From the NCBI GenBank assembly GCA_946182825.1, contig CAMGZH010000025.1, positions 1 through 39,783 on the forward strand: a stretch of DNA of 39,783 nucleotides, read 5' to 3'. The notes under the pieces were generated by a model. That model saw only the letters and a program-made list of their open reading frames with translations, was not told where the DNA came from and ran no database searches. Made by a program: the position numbers and the translations under genes. Below, in pieces: positions 15,913 to 22,607 of this stretch. Position 1 is the first letter of the stretch; every line of letters starts with the position of its first letter. The stretch is from an uncultured Lachnospiraceae bacterium. Its GTDB lineage: Bacteria > Bacillota > Clostridia > Lachnospirales > Lachnospiraceae.

Positions 15913-16728
15913 GTGATTCCAAGTTTTCTGGACAACAAAGACATATTAGAAATTAAAAAAGAACGCGCGTGGCACTCATCCCCCCACATTCACAGATCCT
16001 TAGAGATCGTCTATGTGACAGAGGGGACAATGGAACTGAGTGTCGGTGCGGATCTTTTTTTTCTTGGAAAAGGCGATCTGGCGCTGATTTTTCCGGGACT
16101 GATCCACAACAGCAAAGAGGTTATATCCGAACAGTGCAGCTGCCTTTCGATCCTTGGTGCATCCTCCTTCTACGGCGGATACGAGGAGGATCTGAGGGCT
16201 AAGCGCCCTGTGGATCCGGTGATCAAATCGCAGGATCTGCACGGGGATGTTCGCTATGTCCTCTCCGCCCTGGAAGAGTCTGTCCTGGACAATAAAAAAA
16301 GCCCTTCCGGGCATCAGAATTCCTTTTATCATGTCTGGATGCAGGTCATTCTCTCCAGATGTCTTCCATTGATGGAACTGCGTCTACGGGATAACTTCGG
16401 AGACTTTAGCCTTGTATCAAAGGTCGTGACCTTTGTTGCAACCCACTATCAGGAGAATCTGTCCCTACAGCAGGTTGCAAAAGAGGTCGGAGTGAGCAGA
16501 TACGTCCTCTCCCGTACCCTGTCCAGTGAATTTCATCAGAATTTTAATCACTACGTTAATTCCGTCCGGCTCGAACATGCCACATCGATGCTGGCAGAGA
16601 CAAACGAGCCCATCAAGAAGATCATCGCAGCCTGCGGCTTCCGCAGCTCAGTGACCTTCAACCGTGCCTTTGTGGAACTGTATCATCTGACACCACGTCA
16701 GTACCGGCAGAAGCATCAGATCGTCTGA
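15913..16728 (+). CDS. AraC family regulator with cupin sensor domain
   Basis: A 271-residue regulator with an N-terminal cupin-type ligand domain (HSSPHIHRSLEIVYVTEGTM, about 20-85) and a C-terminal double helix-turn-helix (about 175-268: NLSLQQVAKEVGVSRYVLSRTL and IKKIIAACGFRSSVTFNRAF, ending TPRQYRQ). The start is GTG, with AAAGGGG 8 bases upstream; no better in-frame ATG exists. It is co-transcribed with the LacI-type gene, so the locus has two local regulators. Its 3' end overlaps the convergent GGDEF gene by 13 bases. Confidence 0.88.
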   Translation: MIPSFLDNKDILEIKKERAWHSSPHIHRSLEIVYVTEGTMELSVGADLFFLGKGDLALIFPGLIHNSKEVISEQCSCLSILGASSFYGGYEEDLRAKRPVDPVIKSQDLHGDVRYVLSALEESVLDNKKSPSGHQNSFYHVWMQVILSRCLPLMELRLRDNFGDFSLVSKVVTFVATHYQENLSLQQVAKEVGVSRYVLSRTLSSEFHQNFNHYVNSVRLEHATSMLAETNEPIKKIIAACGFRSSVTFNRAFVELYHLTPRQYRQKHQIV

Positions 16729-18113
16729 TCCCCGCTTTGTGCCTTCTGTTCCGCTTCACGCTTGTGGATCTCCATCTTATTCTCGTACATTCGTCCGTCT
16801 GCCACCTCCATGACAGCATCCGCATCTTCACCGTCATCCGGATATCTTGCGTAACCTATGCTGGTGGAGAGGGGCATCTTAGTATCCCCCGTTTCGGTAT
16901 GGAGGGTAAAGGTCTTTTTCATGTGGCTACGAATTCGCGCCATTTTGCGCTCATAGACGCCTTCGGAGTAGTCCCCCTTAATTAGTATGGCAAACTCATC
17001 TCCACCCAGTCTATAGGCCTTATCGGGCGCTACAGCGGCTGCTATCCTTCCTGCGGCCTCCAGCAGAACACAATCCCCGGCATCGTGACCGTAGGTATCA
17101 TTGATCTCCTTAAAATGGTTCAGATCCAAAAAGAGAATACCATAGGCGGCATTTGTTCCCCGGATATGATCCAGCTCCTCCAGAAGCCCTCTGCGGTTAT
17201 CCAGACCGGTAAGAGCATCGGTAAAGGACATGTTGCGGAAACGGTCTGCCGCATTCTTCAGCACAAGAAGAAGCCCCGTCAGAATCGCCAGCAAAAGCGA
17301 CAACAGCACCAGAAGGAGCACAGCCATTCCCACACCGATCCGGCGTCCCCATCCGGCGTCCGGACGGATATACAGCCGAAATACACAGCCTCCCGTCTGA
17401 AAACCCGCTGACACCGCATCCCTTGGAAGACTGATTCCCGTTGTGGACAGTACCATTTTCATTTGATCGGTCTGAGGATCATTCTTCTCGAGGTAATAGT
17501 CGTACCCCATATCCTTCAGACTCTGCAGCGAATCATGAAAAACCGAAGGTACATCCACGATGACAATGGCAAAGCCCCAGAAGGTCTTCTGATTCTCATA
17601 CTCTGCCCTTCCCTTCTCATCCAGGTAGATCGGATTGCGGATCGCAATCCCATTCTCCACCGTTGCAGAAGTATAGGGTCCCTGAAAGGTGGTCTCTCCG
17701 GTATCTCGGGTATACTCCGCGATCTTCTTGTTGTCTTCATCCTTGAACAGATCCACCATTGCGCTTACGTTGCCTTTGATGGGATAGACATAGGAGATCA
17801 CCCCGTCCGGTGCAAGCTGAATGGACCGGATGGCTGGATTCTCCTCCACCAGTCGTTCACTGATGGTATGAAAGTCCCTCGGAACCCCTTTTTGATCCTC
17901 CACCACCAGTTCAAGGGCGTCCGTCGCCTGAAGATAGGAATTCATCTCATTCTCCAGTCGTCCCACCTTGGCCTGACACTCCGCATAGGCGTCGTGACGG
18001 ATCGTCTTGAGCTGATAGGAATAGTTCTCATAAATAAGAAAGGCAGATATGGAAATCCCCAGGACAAACACGCAAAGCGGCAATAACAGTTGTTTCTTTG
18101 TCAGATGTTTCAT
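16716..18113 (-). CDS. Membrane diguanylate cyclase (CHASE-like sensor, GGDEF)
   Basis: A 465-residue membrane protein. TM1 is at about 8-27 and TM2 at about 255-280. The extracellular domain between them reads like a CHASE domain (IRSIQLAPDGVISYVYP and FWGFAIVIVDVPS). The cytosolic GGDEF domain has the intact signature YRLGGDEFAIL and the upstream D-x-L-D-N-R-R segment, so it should make cyclic di-GMP. The product-inhibition site RxxD is not present (VAPD at that place). The ATG at 18113 has AGGGGG 6 bases upstream. An ATG 13 codons earlier overlaps the -10 box of the apparent promoter and cannot be the start. Its target is not visible in this window. Confidence 0.9.
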   Translation of the reverse strand: MKHLTKKQLLLPLCVFVLGISISAFLIYENYSYQLKTIRHDAYAECQAKVGRLENEMNSYLQATDALELVVEDQKGVPRDFHTISERLVEENPAIRSIQLAPDGVISYVYPIKGNVSAMVDLFKDEDNKKIAEYTRDTGETTFQGPYTSATVENGIAIRNPIYLDEKGRAEYENQKTFWGFAIVIVDVPSVFHDSLQSLKDMGYDYYLEKNDPQTDQMKMVLSTTGISLPRDAVSAGFQTGGCVFRLYIRPDAGWGRRIGVGMAVLLLVLLSLLLAILTGLLLVLKNAADRFRNMSFTDALTGLDNRRGLLEELDHIRGTNAAYGILFLDLNHFKEINDTYGHDAGDCVLLEAAGRIAAAVAPDKAYRLGGDEFAILIKGDYSEGVYERKMARIRSHMKKTFTLHTETGDTKMPLSTSIGYARYPDDGEDADAVMEVADGRMYENKMEIHKREAEQKAQSGDQTI

Positions 18114-18150
18114 TTCAATCCCCCTGCTTCTCATATATTTTTTCACTTTC

Positions 18151-18159
18151 ATTATAGCA
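18151..18159 (-). promoter_or_regulatory. Extended -10 promoter of the GGDEF gene
   Basis: On the minus strand TGCTATAAT (18159-18151) is a perfect extended -10 element. No good -35 hexamer lies 17 bp upstream, as is common for this promoter class. It fixes transcription start near 18144 and rules out the upstream in-frame ATG. Confidence 0.6.
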
Positions 18160-18176
18160 CCGGCCCCAAAAATTAC

Positions 18177-18217
18177 ATAGAAAAAGGACGCAGGAAAGCT
18201 TAGGTTTCCTGCGTCCT
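18177..18217 (-). terminator. Terminator of the sulfur/methionine operon
   Basis: AGGACGCAGGAAA (18185-18197) and TTTCCTGCGTCCT (18205-18217) form a perfect 13-bp stem with a 7-base loop. On the minus strand it is followed by a T-run (complement of 18180-18184). It ends the seven-gene operon that starts at 22490. Confidence 0.9.
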
Positions 18218-18231
18218 GTATGTTCTGTCTG

Positions 18232-18699
18232 CTATGACTGCGTAACGATCAGTTCCTCTACAATGACATGCTCCTGCCCTTCCACATGAAAAGACTGCAG
18301 CACCGGATGGTGTTCGTTCTGCAACGAAAGGATCAGATAACTGGCGTTCTCGTCGTACGCCAGTCGCTTGTCTTCCGCCGAAGGTCTGGAAGGAGAAGCC
18401 GGATGGGAATGCCAGTTGCCCAAAGGAACCAGTCCATTGGCTCTCATATCCTTGACCGCTGCAAGCTGTTCCTTTGGATCCAGCGTAAAATGCTCCCGGC
18501 TGTGATCCACATTCTCTAACAGATAGACCTTCTCAATATGCTTGACCGGATGGATCCCCGTGCCGTCCTGATCATAGGCGTCCTCCTCTTCCCGGATGAC
18601 ACCTGCAATGAGACCACAGGCTTCTTCCGGAAAGTTTTTCTTTGCATGATCATAGATCTTCTGATAATCCTCTTCCCGAATCGTTATGATGTAGGACAT
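18232..18699 (-). CDS. hcyD: JAMM metallopeptidase processing a sulfur-carrier protein (HcyD-like)
   Basis: A 155-residue MPN+/JAMM zinc peptidase. The metal and catalytic residues are all present: Glu26 (PEEACGL), His97 and His99 (NWHSHPASPSRPS) and Asp110. Stand-alone JAMM enzymes of this size, encoded beside a ThiS-like protein and a ThiF-like enzyme, remove the extra C-terminal residue(s) of the carrier and expose diglycine. The carrier encoded two genes upstream ends in GGGQ, which is the expected substrate. The gene is last in the operon, 12 bases after the E1-like gene, with AAGGGAG before its ATG. The symbol is by analogy with the Wolinella succinogenes system. Confidence 0.82.
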   Translation of the reverse strand: MSYIITIREEDYQKIYDHAKKNFPEEACGLIAGVIREEEDAYDQDGTGIHPVKHIEKVYLLENVDHSREHFTLDPKEQLAAVKDMRANGLVPLGNWHSHPASPSRPSAEDKRLAYDENASYLILSLQNEHHPVLQSFHVEGQEHVIVEELIVTQS

Positions 18700-18711
18700 A
18701 AACTTCTCCCT

Positions 18712-19536
18712 TTATTTGTAATCATCACTGGAAATTCCACTACACTCGGCCTGCTCGTAATCGATCAGCTCCGTGATGGTCGGCTCTTCACCACAGACTG
18801 CACAATGGTCATCCTTTGGCAGTTTTACTCTGCGGAACTCGTTCTTTAATCCGTCATAAGTAAGGAGCGTACCGGTCAAAAGCTCTCCCGCTCCCGTCAG
18901 GTACTTGATTGCCTCCATCGCCTGAAGACATCCGATAATACCGGCCATAGCGCCGATCACACCGGCCTGCTTACAGGTCGGAACCGCATCCTTTGGAGGC
19001 GGATTCTTAAATACACAGCGGTAGCAAGGCACATTGGCATCCGGAACATATGTCATCAGCTGTCCGCCGAAACGAAGGATCCCTGCATGACAGAAAGGCT
19101 TTTTCGCCATAACACAGGCATCGTTGATCAGAAACTTTGCCGGGAAATTATCGGTACCATCCAGAATGAAATCATAATCCTTAATGATATCCATAATGTT
19201 GTCCGAAGCAATAAAATCATGATAGGTCGTAACTTTAACATCCGGATTAATGGCCTCCATAGACTCCCTGGCAGACTCTACCTTTGGCTTGTTCAGATCC
19301 GCCGTTCCATGGATCACCTGTCTTTGAAGGTTACTTAGATCCACCACATCCGCATCCGCAATACCGATATGCCCCACTCCTGCCGCCGCAAGATAAAGGG
19401 CTGCCGGTGAACCCAGTCCCCCGGCACCGATGATCAGGACAGAACCGTTTAACAGCTTTTTCTGCCCCTTTACACCGATCTCATTTAAGATAATATGTCT
19501 GGAATAGCGCTCCAGCTGTTCATTTGTAAATGCCAT
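18712..19536 (-). CDS. hcyF: E1-like sulfur-carrier adenylyltransferase (HcyF/ThiF/MoeB family)
   Basis: A 274-residue enzyme that adenylates the C-terminal glycine of a sulfur-carrier protein before thiocarboxylate formation. It has the Rossmann ATP loop GAGGLGSPAALYLAAAGVG (37-55), DADVVDLSNLQRQ, Asp127 in DGTDN, and two zinc pairs, Cys171/Cys174 (CYRC) and Cys245/Cys248 (CAVC). There is no C-terminal rhodanese domain. The ATG at 19536 is chosen because GGAGG lies 8 bases upstream, inside the final codons of the carrier gene. An in-frame GTG at 19551 would overlap that gene. The start is one base after the stop of the carrier gene. Thiamine or molybdopterin roles are less likely, since no thiG/thiH or moa genes are present and the operon begins with metY. 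Confidence 0.87.
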   Translation of the reverse strand: MAFTNEQLERYSRHIILNEIGVKGQKKLLNGSVLIIGAGGLGSPAALYLAAAGVGHIGIADADVVDLSNLQRQVIHGTADLNKPKVESARESMEAINPDVKVTTYHDFIASDNIMDIIKDYDFILDGTDNFPAKFLINDACVMAKKPFCHAGILRFGGQLMTYVPDANVPCYRCVFKNPPPKDAVPTCKQAGVIGAMAGIIGCLQAMEAIKYLTGAGELLTGTLLTYDGLKNEFRRVKLPKDDHCAVCGEEPTITELIDYEQAECSGISSDDYK

Positions 19537-19537
19537 T

Positions 19538-19744
19538 CTACTGTCCTCCACCCATGAAATACAGGAACTCTACCACATCCCCGTCCTGTAACGCTCTGCT
19601 TGCAAAACTGTCTCTCTCTGCAAAATCGTCGTTAACGGTCACGGTAACATACAAGGGATTATCCACTTTCTCAATATCGATCAGCTGCTCTATGGTTGTC
19701 CCCTCTGCATAGTCCTTCTTCTTTCCTGCTACGGTTAATGTCAT
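19538..19744 (-). CDS. hcyS: ThiS/MoaD-like sulfur-carrier protein ending in GGGQ (HcyS-like)
   Basis: A 68-residue beta-grasp sulfur carrier. It has the ThiS-like pattern (VTVNDDFAERDSFASRALQDGDVVEFLYFMGGGQ region) but ends in Gly-Gly-Gly-Gln instead of a bare Gly-Gly. A C-terminal extension that must be trimmed is characteristic of carriers paired with a JAMM peptidase, here the last gene of the operon. After trimming and adenylation it would carry sulfur as a thiocarboxylate. Given metY and sulfite reductase in the same operon, the acceptor is probably O-acetylhomoserine, giving homocysteine. AAGGAG precedes the ATG at 19744. Confidence 0.85.
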   Translation of the reverse strand: MTLTVAGKKKDYAEGTTIEQLIDIEKVDNPLYVTVTVNDDFAERDSFASRALQDGDVVEFLYFMGGGQ

Positions 19745-19768
19745 AATCTTTCTCCTTTTCCTTGTATA

Positions 19769-20089
19769 TTATATGTTTTTTAACTTTTCAATTGCTACTC
19801 TGATTTCATCTTCTTTTACAACGCCCCGAAACCTTGCAGCCTCTTCCCCTTTGTGAAAAAAGATCAGGGTTGGGGCAGCCATGACCCCGTAACGCTCTGC
19901 AAGCTGCGGATCCGCATCAATGTTCGCTTTTCCAAAAGCGATTCGGTCCTTCTCCTCCTCTTCTACACGAAAGAGCACCGGCGCCATTCTTTTACACGGA
20001 ACACAACCGTCTCTGTAAAAATCAACCGCCGTCAGATCCTTTGTCTGAAGAAACGATGTGACATTCTCCTCCGTTATTCTCTCTGCCAT
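19769..20089 (-). CDS. Thioredoxin-like protein with a CVPC active site
   Basis: A 106-residue single-domain thioredoxin fold with the redox pair in GCVPCKRMAP (the usual WCGPC has become GCVPC), and the cis-Pro segment MAAPTLIFF. No signal peptide, so cytosolic. Its ATG overlaps the preceding stop (TAATG), and GGTGGGAG provides the binding site. In the operon it may keep the sulfite reductase, TusA-like protein or carrier thiocarboxylate reduced. That role is inference from position. Confidence 0.85.
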   Translation of the reverse strand: MAERITEENVTSFLQTKDLTAVDFYRDGCVPCKRMAPVLFRVEEEEKDRIAFGKANIDADPQLAERYGVMAAPTLIFFHKGEEAARFRGVVKEDEIRVAIEKLKNI

Positions 20090-20334
20090 TACTCTCCCAC
20101 CTTTCGAACGATCAGATCGTAGGTTCCATCCCCATTGTCCTCAAGTTTCAGGATCTGATGGCCTTCCTCCTTAATGGAGCGCGGAACATTCTGCACTGGC
20201 TCACCATCGTTCATATGAACGGAAAGAATATCGCCCTCATCCAGCTCTTCCAACGCTACCTTGGCCTTTACAAAGGTAACCGGGCAAACAACGTCTGTAA
20301 TATCTACTCTGTCTGTAATCTGATAATCTGCCAT
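20089..20334 (-). CDS. TusA/SirA-like sulfur-relay protein
   Basis: An 81-residue TusA-family protein. The persulfide-carrying Cys is in DVVCPVTFVKAKVALEEL, the family's N-terminal CPxx motif (here CPVT rather than CPxP). The two-layer alpha/beta pattern with LEELDEGDILSVHMND follows. Such proteins hand on persulfide sulfur. Between a sulfite reductase and a sulfur-carrier set, it may carry the sulfur made by the reductase. GGGGAGG lies in the last codons of the upstream gene, 6 bases before this ATG, so translation is coupled. Confidence 0.85.
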   Translation of the reverse strand: MADYQITDRVDITDVVCPVTFVKAKVALEELDEGDILSVHMNDGEPVQNVPRSIKEEGHQILKLEDNGDGTYDLIVRKVGE

Positions 20335-20336
20335 GT

Positions 20337-21203
20337 TTAATCCTCCCCATTGTATGCTTTTGTTACTACTACCTTGAACTTGTCAATTCCAACTCGCTCC
20401 AGTGTCTTAAAGAAACGTTCACTTGGAAGACCGTTTTCTGCGAAAAAATCGATGGTTGCGTCTGCAACACGAAGAAGGGTGTCCTCATCTGTAATAAACG
20501 GAAGCAGCTCTTCTCCAAACTTTAAACTATTTCCAAAGGTTCCACCAAAGGATACAAGATATCCCGGTGTCACATCCCAGGCATCCGTCGGACAGCTTCG
20601 GTTACAACGGCCACAGTTGTTACACTTCTGCTCATCTACCGTAATCCTGCCATCTGTAAGGGTGATGGCCTCTCTCCGGCAAGCCTTGACACAGACACCA
20701 CAGGCAATGCAGGCATCTTCCTTCCATGCTACCTGTACACCGCCCTTCACACCAAAGTCATTCTCTTCTGCCTTCAGGCAGTTGTTCTGACAGCCGGTAA
20801 CACCGAACTTAAACTTATGATTCAACTCTCGGCCAAAATAACGGGCATCCAGCTTCTCTGCCAGATCCAGCGCATCGATACAACCGGAAGGGCAACACCG
20901 GCCGCCCTGACAGGCTGTCACCGTACGGACACGGGGACCACAGACACCGGTCTCTACACCGCCTTCGGCCAGTCTTTTCTTAACAACCTCGATATCTGCC
21001 AGTTTGATAAAGGGAATCTCGATACCCTGACGGGATGTCAGATGAATATAACCTTCTCCAAACTCATCTGCCACAGCCTGTACGGTGCGCAGCTGCTCAG
21101 CTGTTACGGTTCCTCCCACCGTACGAAGACGAAGCGAAAAGTTGTCCTTCTGCTTCTGTCTCATAAATCCACCGGCTTTTAATGCTGAATAATCTACTGC
21201 CAT
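20337..21203 (-). CDS. Small siroheme sulfite reductase with inserted 2x[4Fe-4S] ferredoxin domain
   Basis: A 288-residue protein of the nitrite/sulfite reductase family, of the small AsrC or DsrLP type. The siroheme-[4Fe-4S] ligands are the CX5C in ACQGGRCCPSGC and the CX3C in GCQNNC. A ferredoxin insert carries CIACGVCVKACRR and CNNCGRCNRSCPTD, two more [4Fe-4S] clusters. It should reduce sulfite to sulfide with electrons from ferredoxin or a similar donor; no AsrA/AsrB-like subunits are nearby. Placed between metY and the carrier genes, it is the likely sulfur source for homocysteine formation. AGGAGG precedes the ATG at 21203. Confidence 0.88.
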   Translation of the reverse strand: MAVDYSALKAGGFMRQKQKDNFSLRLRTVGGTVTAEQLRTVQAVADEFGEGYIHLTSRQGIEIPFIKLADIEVVKKRLAEGGVETGVCGPRVRTVTACQGGRCCPSGCIDALDLAEKLDARYFGRELNHKFKFGVTGCQNNCLKAEENDFGVKGGVQVAWKEDACIACGVCVKACRREAITLTDGRITVDEQKCNNCGRCNRSCPTDAWDVTPGYLVSFGGTFGNSLKFGEELLPFITDEDTLLRVADATIDFFAENGLPSERFFKTLERVGIDKFKVVVTKAYNGED

Positions 21204-21251
21204 TTTTTCCTCCTGTTACTCTCTTTCCAACTGCTTCTCAATACTTTTTAT

Positions 21252-22490
21252 TTATTTTTTATTCACTACAGCTTCGATTGCCTGTGTAAAATCTTCGATC
21301 AGATCCTTTGCATCCTCAATTCCGACACTGACACGGATGGTGTCATCAAACACGCCGGCCTTCTCTCTTGCTTCCTTCCCATTCTTGGAAAAGATGGTGG
21401 ATGCGGGGTGCAATACAAGGGTTCGGATATCTCCGATATTGCTTGCAATGGTTGCCAGCTTTAAGCTGTTGATAACGGAAAAAGCATTCTCTTTTGATCC
21501 TACCCGAAGGGTAAGGATCCCTCCGCCATATCCTTTTAATTCCTCTTGTACAAGGTCTGCATTCTCATGCGTCGGCAGAGAAGGATGCCGCACCGTTACA
21601 CCTTCAAGCTCTGCCAGAGCCGCAGCAAGTTCCTTGGCATTCCGGTTGATCCGTTCCATACGAAGTCCTAAGGTCTCAAGCCCCAGAACATTCAGGTAGG
21701 CATTCATGGGAGATAAACACCCTCCAAAGTTTTCCCACAGATCGGTACGAAGACGGATGGAGTAGCACAGTTTCCCATACTTTCGAAAATCCGACAGCGC
21801 CGGGTATTTATCGAAGTCCCACGGAAATTTACCGCTGTCAACGATCACACCGCTGATGGAATTCCCGCTGCCATTCACATACTTGGAAGTGGAATGGATC
21901 ACAATGTCCGCCCCAAGGCTGATAGGATTTGCAACATAGGGTGTCACCGTTGTAGCATCAATGACCAGTGGAACACCGATGGAATGTGCATATTCTGCCA
22001 GAGAAGGGATATCTAAAACGCTCAGCCCCGGATTACTAATAAATTCGCCATATATAACCTTAGTATGTTTGTTGGTATATTTATGTATCTCTTCTGGTAT
22101 AAGCTTTTCTACATAATTGACATGGATACCAAGCTTTTCAAGATCCGAGAACAGATCGATGGTTCCTCCATACAGACCACTGGCTGCAATGATCTCATCT
22201 CCGGCAGAAAGAAAATTCAAAAGTCCCATGGAGATCGCCGCCATACCGGAAGAACAGGCAATGGCACTCATGCCTCCCTCCAGCTCTGCCATTCGCTGTT
22301 CAAAGGCTGCAATGGTTGGATTCCCGATCCTGGTATATGCAAACCCATTGGCCTGATGGGCAAAGACCTTCTCCTGTGCCTGGGCACTTTCATAAGCGAA
22401 GGCCGTCACCTGCGCAATCTGGGGCAATATGGAATTGTCTGCATATCCGGTTACGGATCTTCCATGTAAAAGCTTCGTGTTAAACTCCAT
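21252..22490 (-). CDS. metY: O-acetylhomoserine sulfhydrylase (MetY)
   Basis: A 412-residue PLP enzyme of the Cys/Met metabolism family. It makes homocysteine from O-acetylhomoserine and a sulfur donor. The PLP lysine is in HSTSKYVNGSGNSISGVIV, and the C-terminal NIGDIRTLVLHPAST is typical of O-acetylhomoserine sulfhydrylases. The ATG at 22490 has AGGAG 8 bases upstream and starts with the conserved MEFNTKLLHG. An ATG nine codons earlier has no proper site. It is first in a seven-gene operon whose other members supply sulfur bound to a carrier protein, so the donor may be a protein thiocarboxylate rather than free sulfide. Confidence 0.93.
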   Translation of the reverse strand: MEFNTKLLHGRSVTGYADNSILPQIAQVTAFAYESAQAQEKVFAHQANGFAYTRIGNPTIAAFEQRMAELEGGMSAIACSSGMAAISMGLLNFLSAGDEIIAASGLYGGTIDLFSDLEKLGIHVNYVEKLIPEEIHKYTNKHTKVIYGEFISNPGLSVLDIPSLAEYAHSIGVPLVIDATTVTPYVANPISLGADIVIHSTSKYVNGSGNSISGVIVDSGKFPWDFDKYPALSDFRKYGKLCYSIRLRTDLWENFGGCLSPMNAYLNVLGLETLGLRMERINRNAKELAAALAELEGVTVRHPSLPTHENADLVQEELKGYGGGILTLRVGSKENAFSVINSLKLATIASNIGDIRTLVLHPASTIFSKNGKEAREKAGVFDDTIRVSVGIEDAKDLIEDFTQAIEAVVNKK

Positions 22491-22559
22491 AGCGTAATCT
22501 CCTGCAAAGGTTTTCATTATTACATCTTAATTCCTATCGGTTTACTATGTATTATGTGC

Positions 22560-22601
22560 AAAAATATATCACTGCAACTTACTAAAGTCAACAGTGATAT
22601 A
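22560..22601 (-). terminator. Terminator after the GH3 gene, with a promoter in its loop
   Basis: TATATCACTG (22565-22574) and CAGTGATATA (22592-22601) form a perfect 10-bp stem with a 17-base loop. On the minus strand it is followed by TTTTTGC, so it should end the GH3 transcript. On the plus strand a T-run also follows (22604-22609). The loop and left arm contain the metY promoter. Confidence 0.72.
22563..22591 (-). promoter_or_regulatory. Promoter of the metY/hcy operon
   Basis: On the minus strand TTGACT (22591-22586) and TATATT (22568-22563) are 17 bp apart. The -35 box is in the loop and the -10 box in the arm of the terminator hairpin. The leader is only about 65 bases, too short for a SAM riboswitch or T-box. 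A second candidate pair, TTGCAG then TAATAC 17 bp later, lies slightly downstream. Confidence 0.6.
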
Positions 22602-22607
22602 CGTTTT

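Noticed and set aside
18232-18699. RadC-type DNA repair protein
   Set aside because: It has the JAMM residues, but lacks the RadC N-terminal helix-hairpin-helix part, and the context is sulfur metabolism.
18232-19744. Thiamine or molybdopterin biosynthesis set (ThiS/ThiF or MoaD/MoeB)
   Set aside because: No thiG, thiH or moa genes are present, the carrier has a C-terminal extension matched by a JAMM peptidase, and the operon starts with metY and sulfite reductase.
22491-22607. SAM riboswitch or T-box upstream of metY
   Set aside because: The leader is about 65 bases and contains neither the conserved SAM-I core nor a T-box sequence.
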